64,000 nucleotides of DNA, from positions 124,001-188,000 of the forward strand of contig VTFK01000431.1 of the NCBI GenBank assembly GCA_009617715.1. Direction: 5' to 3'. How positions within the stretch are numbered: the stretch's first letter is position 1; each line of letters opens with the position of its first letter. Positions 1-10,159 of the stretch are shown in pieces. A program made the position numbers and the translations under genes. Under the pieces are notes generated by a model. The model ran no database searches, had not been told where the DNA came from, and worked only from the letters and a program-made list of their open reading frames with translations. This stretch comes from Plectrocnemia conspersa. Its lineage: Eukaryota > Arthropoda > Insecta > Trichoptera > Polycentropodidae.

Positions 1-530
1 ATACGCTGGCTAAAATGCTTTGAAACGGTTCAACGAATGTGGTTCTAGTACACGTGCGTCGAAGAAAAATATCTAGGTGATTGGGTAGTAGCTAAAGTCA
101 AATATTATGGCGGAAGCGGTATGGTCTGGAGTTACATGATAGCAGCAGGAGTAGAAAACCAATACATTTGCGAGGGTAGTATGAATAGTGAGATTTATAA
201 TTTAATGTTGTAATCCACTTTAATGGATTCCTACTGGAAAATAGTTCCAAGCACATACCACGCTACCATCCGATTCCAGCAAGAAAACGCTTCGTGCCAT
301 ACTTCGCTAAAAAACAGGGGTTGGTATCCGAATAAGGGTTTGACGCTTTTAGAACGGCCTACAGTCACCAGACCTAAATCCTATAAAGCATTAATGGGGT
401 AAATTAAAAGGAAAGGTTGCTCAACACAGTTGCAAATCCAAAATTGCGCTGCGAGAAAAATTGCAGATGATATGCCAAAAAGGGTTGCAGCTGTAATTAA
501 AGTTAAAAGTGGGCCTATTAAATATTAAAA
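1..530 (+). pseudogene. Degenerate Tc1/mariner transposase, C-terminal part
   Basis: The plus strand, read with frame changes, gives landmarks of a Tc1-like transposase catalytic domain. A Y-G-G-G-S-x-M-V-W-x stretch lies near 106-140, a G-x-x-N-x-x-I-Y-like stretch near 170-205, and F-Q-Q-E-N-A-S-C-H-T-S near 272-306, where the family has the catalytic Asp region (usually QQDNAPCHT). In-frame stops (TGA TAG near 138) and frameshifts break it. The element enters from the left edge, so its 5' part is not visible. I infer an old inactive copy. Confidence 0.75.
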
Positions 531-750
531 ATTAGCTTAAAATAAAAATTTTAAACAACCTTAATTGGTTATTATTTATATTTTTACGATTTTTTTTAGA
601 TATAACACATTTATTGGGGTGCCAAAGGAAAATTGCTACGGAAGCAAAAATAAAAAAGGTCATTCAGAAAATTTTATTCAAATGCTATTTTCGAAAATGT
701 TTTGATGAAATATCTATACCATTATGGGGGCCGATTTACATTTAAATTTG

Positions 751-1140
751 TTATGGCAAAAAACTGGTTGGCACTTGAGTAACACTGGCGTGACTGTATT
801 TCTCTCGACTGGCAATATTCAGGCGATTCGGACGCGCGCCGCCGTGCGTGCGCCCCCATACTTGTAAATAATGTAAACAACACATACCATCAATAAAATA
901 CTACTGCAGCGGGGGGCTATTTATTTATTTATTATGGCCAAAACTTGACGGCACTATAGTAATACTGACGTGACGGCGATGGAGTGCAGCCCATTCTTTA
1001 GCGGGCCGCGACGGGAATTTGACTACCGGCGATGCCTAGTCCGCCGATCACTGACATCGTTTTAACATGTAACATATATTGTAAACTTTCAATAAAATAA
1101 TACTGCAGCGGCCCAATCTGTGTTATTGCCACCCGTCCGC
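751..1140 (+). repeat. Tandem pair of a GC-rich ~185-bp dispersed repeat
   Basis: Two copies sit head to tail, at about 751-915 and 932-1140. Each opens with TTATGGC(C)AAAAACT and GGCACT, continues with a CTGRCGTGAC block, and ends with CAATAAAATA followed by CTGCAGCGG. Copy B then runs on through TTGCCACCCGTCCGCC. The GC content is clearly above the surroundings. A third, inverted copy is at 9418-9603. The AATAAA near each end would suit the 3' end of a retroposed or LTR-like unit, but I cannot assign a family. Confidence 0.6.
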
Positions 1141-1149
1141 CAAAAATGT

Positions 1150-2262
1150 ACATTTTTACCTAACTTTGTGGGGTAGATGAACCTCCGCACTACAATAAAA
1201 ATTAAAAAATACTCTGGCGACAATGCAGTCTATATGTATTTAAATCCAATTAAAAATTTATAAACATAATATTAGGAATTAAAAATAATCGAATTTCAAA
1301 TAAATTTATAAAATTATGAAAGACGACTGGGAATTGATTTCTGAAATTCATTCGAAATAATTCATTTTTTTATTTTTGAGTACTGATATATATAATTTAG
1401 GTTTTAATCGTTAAGTCTTTGTTATTACGAGAGAAGAAGCTTTTCTACTAGTCCGTGCTTTTCTTTAATAAATTTAAGCTAATGAGGCGTAAATTAAATT
1501 TGCACGAAATTCCATTTAAAAAAAAAAACTTAATATTTTTCTATCGGCTCAAAATGGTGTATTTTCTACCTGTAAAATACAGGAATAGTCTACTGGTTGT
1601 TATAGAATTTTTTACTTAGTGGCTTTTTATGCCAGTTGCTACTGTGAAATGCATTGATATTTAATTTTTTGTGGGCTGTTGTATATTTGATCGAATATGA
1701 CGTTACTATTAACCTACTCTCCTTTTCGTCTTAAATGCACTTATGGGAGGTTCCATTATTCGAATGCTTCATAGGCAATTACGTATAATGTAATTTTATC
1801 GAGTCTGACTTTTTTATGACATCTTATTCATCGGCGTACTTTATTTTGAAATAAAAAAAATATTCATTATAAAATCGTATAAAAATAAATCCTCATAATA
1901 AAAAGTTTGTTGATAGGTGAATTTCTACTAAAATTTTATATTTTGTCAAATTCCAATTTATTAGCATTGTAATTCGTTGTAATTAAAATATAATAAACAA
2001 TTTAAATTTTTATCATTTATTAAAATATCTAGGAAAATTTTAAAAACATATGCTACATTAATAATAATATACTCACCTAGCATTAGGAATATACAGTATA
2101 AAATATATTTTATAAGTTATTAGTTAATGAGTTTTGCTGGCTTCAATTTTATCGTAGTTTATATAGCAACTACATTGATTATATAGTATCAATTAATATT
2201 ATGGATAGTTTTCGAAACAAATACATAAGATTTTCTTAGTGAAACCACATCACTACTTTTTT
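1150..2262. other. AT-rich intergenic stretch
   Basis: I see no gene or clear repeat here. The sequence is A/T-rich with short A and T runs. It lies downstream of ZNF-A, so its right end should include that gene's 3' UTR and polyadenylation signal on the minus strand. Confidence 0.4.
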
Positions 2263-5200
2263 TTAAATTCGATGAATCCTCATATGGCGTAAAAGTACAG
2301 CTTTAGTTTTGAATACTTTAATACAATTGGTACATTTAAATTTATAAAAATCACTATGAGTATTTATATGACGAGAAATATCACCTTTGGTTTTAAATGC
2401 TTTTCCACATACACTGCATTCAAAATTATAACAATCACTATGAGTATTTAAATGGTATAAAAGAGAACTTTTAGTTTTAAATGCTTTTATGCATATGTTA
2501 CAATTAAAATTACAAGATTCGTTATGAATAGTCATATGCCGAGAAAGATCGCCTTTGGTTTTGAACGGTTTTTTGCATTTTGTACATTTAAAATCATAAG
2601 CATTGCTGTGAAATTTCATATGTCTGGCAATGTTTGCTTCGGTTTTAAATGCTTTTCCACATCTTGTACATTCAAAATTATAAAAATCACTATGAGTACT
2701 CATATGGCGTGCAAGGCTACGCTTACTTTTAAGTATTTTTCCGCATTCGTTACATTCGAATTTATGAGAATCAATATGAACATTCATGTGCTGAGAAAGA
2801 TTAATTTTGCTTTTAAACGATTTTCCACATTTGTTACATTCAAAACTATAAGACTCAATATGAATACTCATATGTCGCGTGAGAGTAGCTCTAGTTTTAA
2901 GAACTTTTCCACATTTCCTACATTCAAAATTATAAGAATGACTATGAGTATACATGTGATGTGAAAGAGAATCATTGGTTTTGAATACTTTTTCACATAT
3001 GTTACATTTAAAATCATAAGAATTTCTATGAGTATACATATGTTTCATAATTTCGTTTCTAGTTTTGAATGTTTTGCCACATTCGTTGCATTCAAAATTA
3101 TAAAAATCACTATGAACATTTATATGCCGTGAAAGGTTTTCTTTAGTTTTGAATGCTTTTTCACATCTTATGCATTCAAAAATATAAGAATCACTATGTA
3201 TTTTCATATGCCGAGACAAATTAAGTTTACTTTTAAACACCTTCCCGCATTTAACACATTCAAATCTATAAAACTCATTATGAATGTTCATATGACGTTT
3301 AAGGGTATTTTGGGTTTTTAATACTTTTCCACATTTAGAGCATGCAAAGCTATGTTTTTGTTTATTTTCAAATACACTTTCAATCCTGCCACGTTTGTTT
3401 GATTTATTTTGCCATTTACTGTTGCACAAATCTGAAGTCAAATGTAGATGTCGTATAATAGCCTTCTTTTGGAAAAATATTTTATGACAATGTGCACATT
3501 TATACTCTTCGTATATATTGCAATGTTTAATATAATTTATAGGTATTTCTCGATTCTAAAATAAATAATGAAAGTTAATTTTGATTACATATATTAAATA
3601 TATCATGAACAATGATTAAAAACATAAATTAATTCGATTATTACTTGTGTTTCCGTATCAATATTAGAACATTGCTTATAATTGTTTGTACTAATAATTA
3701 TATTTTTAACATCGTGTACTTCTGAAATATTTAGGCACATTATAAATTTAGCTGCAATAAAATAATGAAAATGATAGTGTATCTACATATATACGTATGT
3801 ATATTTTTACCTATTTCAAGCTTGTCATCTACATTGTTATCTTCATATTCTTCCGTAATGTCATTCTTTATTATATCATGTTCTTTCTAGAAAGTAAAAT
3901 AATATTTTAAATTTATGATTTATTGATACATATAATTATTAAATTTACCTTGACTGTATATTTTTCTGTGTTAACAGAATAAAATGTGTCATCAATGTTT
4001 TCAATTCCGGGTTCTAAAAAAAAAAAAAAAAAAATATGTAAGCATAATATACATGAGCTTAATGTCTTAAAATAAATAAGTGCAAAAAATGCATCATTAT
4101 TGATTTACAATCAGTGTATGTGTAAAAATTAGATAAATATGATTATTGATATAAAATATGTTACAATGCTATAAACAAAGGTTTTTACATGCTTGTTTTT
4201 TTATGTTTGGTACCAGCAAATTTTGCAATTTACGACTGCACTTGAGATAGTATTGATACAGTAAAAAAATGGCTATTTTCTTAAACTTCAACTTTTCCTA
4301 TGCAGCGGTATACAAAAATGCATCTAAAAATATTCATACTAATTTAATTGTTATTAAAAAAAGACTATGATAATTTTTTCGAGAAATTTGTCGATTTCTG
4401 AGATGAGAATTCACAAAATACAAATTTTAATTAATATTAATTTATTATTTTATATACAATACACAAAAAATAATGAATTCTATATATGTCGCACGAAACT
4501 GATATAAATTTTAATTTATGTATAGGGATGGTAAAAATCTAAGAGGCATAACTTATAATTTTCGGTTTTAAAACAGTTATTTAATTTCTAAGAAATTGCA
4601 TTTTCAAATATAATTTAAAAAGTTATTATTTCATTAATTTTGTATATACAGAATAATAAATAACATAAATTTTTGTCTTTGATGTTAATGTTATATTTAT
4701 ATATTATAGATTTTTGTTTAGTTTTCAACTAATAAAACTTATTTGAAATCAAAAAATTTGAAATTTTTAAGCTTTTATTTATTTTCATTACAAACTTTTT
4801 GCGAATTACAACACTTATTAAATATAAAGTTCTGAATTTTAGACTCGTTTCAGAATTAAACAATACACCTACCTTGTATATATACTATTTTATAAGATTA
4901 TAGAATCCATATATTTATGTATTACAATAGAATACAATAATAATTTATTAATTAATAAATAACATTAATTTATATACATATTAAAATGTTAACATTTCGT
5001 CAGAGGGCGTTATGTCGCATTAACGTTTAGTCGTTAGCAATATGTCGATTAACGTTTTGTTGTGTAACTAATATTTATTAAATCAATTGTTAAAAAAGTT
5101 TTATATAAATCTGTTAAAAACTATAGCACAGCAGTTATCGTATCTACAAAAACCGTTATATATATATTAAATACATATATAGATAAAGATAAATATTATG

Positions 5201-5503
5201 ATTTTCGAATAAACATTAAAAATTTAAAGTTGCAACACTACATAAAAACAACTGTAAGATACTTTGCTGACCAATATGTAAATTAGAAGAAGCAACTCAT
5301 TTCTGGAATGAATTCTATTTTTATCGATGACATAAGCTTAGAGATGGCTAACGACAGAAATGCCTTTAAAAAAATTAGGTTGTTGAAGATCTATTTAATC
5401 GTCTCAAAATCGCACGAAAGGGGTATAATGGCAAATATCTAAATATATATACTATTTTAAATTAACTTGTATTACCAATTTTTATGATAAACGGAAACGA
5501 CAT
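2263..5503 (-). CDS. C2H2 zinc-finger protein ZNF-A (13 intact fingers)
   Basis: Probable nuclear DNA-binding transcription factor; target unknown. The model has five exons on the minus strand: 5503-5476, 4013-3949, 3886-3811, 3721-3645 and 3555-2263. Phases join cleanly to a 512-aa product. The start is the ATG at 5503, chosen because the 28-nt exon 1 (beginning M-S-F-P) and its upstream motif match the three paralogs. Exons 1 and 2 join as I-K-I-E-P-G-I-E; the paralogs have I-K-S-E-P. The N-terminal ~80 residues are acidic and carry no finger. The last exon holds one degenerate finger (C-A-H-C) followed by 13 C2H2 fingers of pattern F-x-C-x2-C-x12-H-x3-H. Linkers are five residues like S-D-F-Y-N instead of TGEKP. 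Intron 1 is 1.46 kb, against 83-118 nt in the paralogs, so it has expanded. Gene identity beyond the family is not known. Confidence 0.85.
4014..5475 (-). other. Enlarged intron 1 of ZNF-A
   Basis: This is an AT-rich 1.46-kb intron. A run of about 19 T on the gene strand (4016-4034 region) precedes the acceptor of exon 2. I see no recognisable coding fragment or terminal repeats, so the cause of the expansion is unclear. Confidence 0.45.
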
Positions 5504-5524
5504 TGTGTTTCGCCCCAACGTCGA

Positions 5525-5534
5525 ACAGCTGTCA
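5525..5534 (-). promoter_or_regulatory. TGACAGCTGT motif upstream of ZNF-A
   Basis: On the minus strand TGACAGCTGT begins 31 nt before the ZNF-A start codon and is preceded by T's. The same motif is at almost the same distance in ZNF-B and ZNF-C and, as TGACAGTT, in ZNF-D, PPIL3 and myotubularin. It contains an E-box-like CAGCTG. I infer a core-promoter or initiator-proximal element. Confidence 0.5.
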
Positions 5535-6059
5535 AAAGAAACACAATGGTCTTATTACTTTTTGGCCATAACAATCCAATACGTTAAGCAGGAGCTTAAA
5601 ACTAAAAGTAATATTTTACTATTTTGAAACAACGTTGTTTTCAAATGTTATGTACCTCTTGTCGTAGAACCGCAACGAGAAAATTAAAAATAAGATTTGA
5701 ACATAAAATATTTGTTACATATTTAAATATATATTAATAAATTATAAATTTATAACAGTGTGATTCTTTTCAAAGAAATAATAACCGCTTTTGGTGTGCT
5801 ATTTCGAGAGGGCAACAGATTTTATCAGTATATATAAAACATATACAATACAGCCCTAAAAATGTGCTTTAACTGAGATGTTTAAGTGTATTGTGTCCCT
5901 TGTATTAACACCTTGTGCACATTTCTCTGGTCATAAATTAAACAGCAGCTTAAATTTAAGACATGTTAGTAAAATAATAAATTTCACATTTTATTATTTT
6001 TACTCTTGCTCAATGTGTTATTTGTTTCGACCAAAAAAATAAAGTATTTGTGATGTTTT
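5535..6059. promoter_or_regulatory. Shared divergent promoter region between ZNF-A and ZNF-B
   Basis: ZNF-A reads left from 5503 and ZNF-B reads right from 6089, and the interval holds no other gene. Both edges carry the TGACAGCTGT motif facing outward. The flanking AT-rich sequence looks like an inverted duplication of one ancestral 5' region. Both genes probably initiate from here. Confidence 0.5.
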
Positions 6060-6069
6060 TGACAGCTGT
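6060..6069 (+). promoter_or_regulatory. TGACAGCTGT motif upstream of ZNF-B
   Basis: Exact TGACAGCTGT beginning 29 nt before the ATG at 6089, preceded by a T run, in the same position as in ZNF-A and ZNF-C. Confidence 0.5.
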
Positions 6070-6088
6070 TCAACGCTGAAGCGCCGTA

Positions 6089-7639
6089 ATGTCATTTCCT
6101 TGTGTAATAAAATCCGGTATTTAAACTCAATTTTAATATTTTTAAACCTAATTTATATTCCTAGTTATGCCACTAGTTGGGTTATATTATCTATTCCATT
6201 TTTGTATAGAACCAGGCGTTGAAAATGACGATGTGTTTGCTTCTGTTGACACAAAACATATTATAGTCAAGGTACAAATTAATTGTAATTATTAAACTTA
6301 ATAACCCCAATTTTATAAATGTTTTATTTTCAAGAACGAAAATTATAAAATTATAAACGACAACATTGAAAAATATAAAATCGACGAAATAGATGACAAA
6401 CTTGAAATAGGTATGCAATATACATTTAAATTACTTTTATTGTATTCGTATTATGAATAATTTATCTTTTCAGAAACGCATGACGTTAAAGATGTACTTA
6501 TTGCTAATACTGCTACCTGTAAAAAATTTGGCGAAGATATAGATAAAGCTTCTTGTAATTTTGAATACATCAAATGTAGAAAAGCATTAAAAAGTAAACA
6601 TTCACTTCATAACGATTCTTACAATTTTAAATGTAATAATTGTGAGAAAGCATTCAAAACTAAAAGTAATCTTTTACGCCATATGTATACTCATAGTAAT
6701 ACGTATAAATTTGAATGTAGCAAATGTGGAAGAGCATTCAAAAGGAAACAAACGCTTAAACAGCATTTGAAGATTCATAGTTATTCATATAGTTTTGAAT
6801 GCGATAATTGTGAGAAAAAATTTAGAACTAAATCTAACCTTTTACAACATATGTACAATCATAGTAATAGGTATAAATTTGAATGTAGCAAATGTGGTAA
6901 GAAATTCAAAAATAAATATACGCTTGTAGCGCACATGGATGTTCATAGAGAATCTAACGATTTTGAATGTACCAAATGTGGAAAAGCATTAAAAAGTAAA
7001 CAGTCGCTTGCACATCATTTAAAAACTCATAGTTATTCATATAAGTTTGAATGTGATAATTGTGAGAAAACATTCAGATCTAAAAGACACCTTTCGGAAC
7101 ATATGTATGCTCACAGTGATTCTTATAATAATAAATGTAGCAAATGTGAAAAAGCATTTAAATCTAAACGCAATCTTAACACGCATATGAAAGTTCATAA
7201 AGAATCTTTCGTCTTTGATTGTAGCGAATGTGGAAAGGCATTAAAAAGTAAATGTTCACTTTTAAGGCATTTGAAAATTCATAGCAATTCATTCGATTTT
7301 GAATGTGATATTTGCAAAAAACTATTTAGAACCAGAAGTAACCTTTCAGTACATATGTATACTCATAGTACTTCGTATAATTTTGAGTGTAGCGAATGTG
7401 GAAAAGCATTTAAAAGCCAACTGTCGCTTTCATTGCATTTTAAAATTCATAGTTATACATACAATTTTGAATGTGAGAAATGTGGAAAAGTATTAAAAAG
7501 TAAAAGTTCACTTTCAAAGCATTTAAAAATTCATAGTGATACGTATGATTTACAATACAATAATTGCAAAAAACTATTTAGAACTAAAAGTAACCTTTTA
7601 GAACATATGTATACTCATAGTGATTCAAATAAATTTTAA
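6089..7639 (+). CDS. C2H2 zinc-finger protein ZNF-B, truncated at its last finger
   Basis: Probable nuclear DNA-binding protein. Four exons, 6089-6116, 6210-6271, 6335-6410 and 6474-7639, join in phase to 443 aa. Exons 1 and 2 create I-K-S-E-P-G-V-E, which contains a SUMO-acceptor-like I-K-S-E. Exon 3 is acidic and ends D-D-K-L-E-I. Exon 4 opens E-T-H-D-V-K-D-V-L and carries a degenerate first finger (first Cys is Tyr), 11 intact C2H2 fingers, and a thirteenth module whose first Cys is Tyr. Linkers resemble S-D-S-Y-N rather than TGEKP. Fingers repeat in sets of three types (A: R-[TS]-K-S-N-L..H-M-Y-T-H; B: H-M-x-V-H-[RK]-E-S; C: A-L-K-S-K-x-S-L..H-L-K), which implies growth by three-finger duplications. 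The reading frame ends at a TAA where other fingers have GAA. The product may still function, but it lacks the final finger seen in ZNF-D. Confidence 0.85.
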
Positions 7640-7717
7640 TGTAACAAATGTAGAAAATTATTTAAAACTAAACGTTGTTATTCTAGACATATAAGATGTT
7701 GTGAATATTTAGGATGA
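7640..7717 (+). pseudogene. Orphaned last finger of ZNF-B after an in-frame stop
   Basis: Directly after the TAA at 7637-7639 the same frame stays open to a TGA at 7717 and encodes C-N-K-C-R-K-L-F-K-T-K, then H-I-R-C-C-E-Y-L-G. The C-terminus of ZNF-D has the same layout (C-I-K-C..H-T-M-R-C-E-Y-L-S). The codon before this segment should read F-E-C but reads F-stop-C, so one G-to-T change explains the truncation. Confidence 0.75.
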
Positions 7718-7867
7718 ACTTAAAAAAATCGTTTGTCGATATTGCTAAACGATGAAACCTAGACATTAGCGAGGCCTGTGGAAAAATGATATAATTATTA
7801 AATATGCCTGCCACAATTACATTATAATTTAGTTCTTGGGGATATGGCTAAAACTTGTCCTGATTCA

Positions 7868-8180
7868 ATGACCTTTTTTAGGACACTTCAACGCATGTAC
7901 ATTAACTTTTCAGCATCATAAAAAAGATGGTCAGTATTCCAAAAATATATGAAGGGCTTTTTTGTAAAGGATCTTTGTGAAACAAGGTGGAAATGACAAA
8001 TGCAAAGTGTAAAAGCCTTAAGGTATCAAGTTGATAATTTTTATGATACACTTTTCGTAATTGCACAAACATCGAAAGACGTTCAAGCTAGAAATCTAGC
8101 TGAATCATTAGCCAACATTTGGTTTCTTGTGTCATTTGTTTCATATATCTTAACATCAAGTATTAATGAACTTTAAAACA
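7868..8180 (+). pseudogene. hAT-type transposase fragment (ZMYM1/DUF4371-like)
   Basis: Conceptual translation gives T-F-F-R-T-L-Q-R-M-Y, S-A-S, then R-W-S-V-F-Q-K-Y, then C-E-T-R-W, S-V-K-A-L-R-Y-Q-V and S-L-A-N-x-W-F-L-V-S. These are the landmarks of the central part of hAT-like transposases related to zinc-finger MYM-type proteins. Stops and small frame changes interrupt it. It lies just downstream of ZNF-B and shows no other part of the element. Confidence 0.65.
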
Positions 8181-8819
8181 TATTTTACTGTTTGTTTATT
8201 AATGTTTTCAATGTGTAATCAAAAATTATTACATACTTAGTAAAAAACGATTGATGTTCAAATTGGTTTTTTATTTGTATACCATATCATACGTCCAATA
8301 TAAAGCATGTAAAATAAAGTATATTTAAAAATTGCGTAAGTGAAAGTCTACTTATATCACGTTTATCGAACACTTAAAGGAAATGTAGAGTACATATTGG
8401 GATGCACGAATTGATTATTAAAATTCAGATCTGAATTTAACGTATATAAATATTCAGCGCATCAATCGATCCATTAATCGCTAGTGACCGACTGCCAGAG
8501 CCCGCTTAAATGTCAGTTTTTGTCGTCTGTTCGCTTTGTATTAAACTGGTGCTCGCGAACGAAACACGAACACGATTCTGACGTCAAAGCAAACAATGGC
8601 AACTACTTATGCTTAAATTGCTCCTTTATTATCAAAAATTGTCTTAATGCATACATCTTTTAATGTAGAAACATATAAAAAAACTATACTGAATTAAAAC
8701 ATTCTACAATTTTAAAATATAAATTTATCTTGAGATGGCTTTTACAAGTAAATCTATAAAAATATTTTGAATATTTTTATACAACACATAATTTCAGCTC
8801 CTGTTTTATTTTTTGTTAA

Positions 8820-9055
8820 CTTTCACGCGCCCACATTATACTGCTGATTACGTCAGTATTTGTTTGCCTGGCATCGGGATCTTTACGTCTTGATCGCGTA
8901 TTAATTTAAAAGTAATTTGTAGTAAAAAAATATGTCGTGTTTTATTGGAAACGTTAGAGAAGCCGCGCGAGCTTGACGTCATCGCTTCTGAGTAAGAAAT
9001 GTGTTTGTGTGCGTGCATAAATAATAATAAAAAGACAGCGTGGTCTCGTTCTAAA
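8820..9055 (+). mobile_element. Short piggyBac-like non-autonomous element (copy E1)
   Basis: 236 bp bracketed by TTAA at 8816-8819 and 9056-9059. It shares its left end (TTTCACGCGCCCA, then CTGCT) and right half (GAAGCCGCGCG, CTTGACGTCATCG, GTGTGCGTGCATAAA, GCGTGGTCTCGTTCTA) with the larger element at 33775-35337, which contains a piggyBac-like transposase remnant. E1 is therefore an internally deleted relative. It carries the uninterrupted site ATAAAAAG at 9027-9034, where the larger copy has a hAT MITE. TTAA is common in AT-rich DNA, so the exact ends are tentative. Confidence 0.6.
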
Positions 9056-9417
9056 TTAAATACAAAAACATGGATACAAAATATTAAAATTATATTGTTT
9101 TAATATATAATTAAGTACGTAACATTTAATTTAGCACTAATTGAAAACAATAAAATATTTATAACAAAATAATATAAACGATAAGTAATAAGTAAATATA
9201 AATAATAGCTTGAATTAGAATTTTCTAATATATTTCATTCATAAATAAATCATAAAGATAATAATAAATGCATTTTTAACGGTACAATAATCAAATAAAA
9301 AATCTGATTGAGGTAAAAATAATATAATTTATTGTAAGACGGCCTTCCATTAATTATGTCACAGGTTTTTCGTTAATTTTAACCACTCCCTCTCCTCCAT
9401 TTAAATGTCACACAATG

Positions 9418-9603
9418 TTTTGGCGGATGGGTGGCAATTAGATATAGATTGAGCCGTTGCAGTTATATTTATTTGAGGGATATATGGTTTACATGTTAAA
9501 ATATGAAAGTAGACGAGGCACCACCGCCGTTGTCTACCCGTTGAAGTCTATCAAAAGAATATGCCGCTGTCACGTCAATACCGCCAAGTTTTGCCGATAA
9601 TAA
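9418..9603 (-). repeat. Inverted copy of the GC-rich dispersed repeat
   Basis: On the minus strand this begins with GGCAAAACTTGGCGG, continues with TTGACGTGACAGCGG, and ends with CTGCAACGGCTCAATCT and TTGCCACCCATCCGCCAAAA. It matches the tandem copies at 751-1140. The middle is diverged. Confidence 0.55.
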
Positions 9604-10130
9604 AATAAAGACATGTAAATAGCCTCCCACAATGTCATTGAGCCAGACACCTGTTTATTTCCCACTGTCACATTTCCGCTGACCACCCCTCCAAAAAAGC
9701 TATGATATAAATTATGGAAGCCTCCTAAACAAGTAAATTAATGTGTTTCAATAATAATTGTATTCGAAAAATAGGAAAACATTTAATTAGCGTTGTGTGC
9801 TTTTTCTCAATGTGCTAATTTAGACAACACATATTTAGATAATTATTAGCACATCTTGGCAAAAACAAATGCGGCAATCACATTTTTTTACATATATAAA
9901 ATATCGTATATATTATATACAATTCTCAACTTATACATACTAATTTATTATTTAGTAGCAATGTTGTGTGTGTGAAGGGATAAATGCTAGAGCCTATGGT
10001 ACTTACTAATAATAAATACTCTGACTAAAATAGTAAAAAGGTACAAAATAATGAATTGAATAATTTATTAGTTTCGCTGCTGCTCAACATTTTTTTTCTT
10101 TTGACCAAAAAATATTGATTTCAGTTTTTT
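9604..10130. other. Intergenic stretch upstream of ZNF-C
   Basis: No gene is visible. The last ~100 nt resemble the ZNF-B upstream region (TTTGACCAAAAAA near 10100, matching GACCAAAAAAA near 6030), so the tandem duplication included 5' flanking sequence. Confidence 0.4.
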
Positions 10131-10140
10131 TGACAGCTGT
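10131..10140 (+). promoter_or_regulatory. TGACAGCTGT motif upstream of ZNF-C
   Basis: Exact motif beginning 29 nt before the ATG at 10160, preceded by a T run, as in ZNF-B. Confidence 0.5.
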
Positions 10141-10159
10141 TTAACGTTAATGCTTCGCA

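Noticed and set aside
2524..2964. 146-codon plus-strand frame opposite ZNF-A
   Set aside because: Antisense shadow of the repeated finger units; periodic composition, no independent signals.
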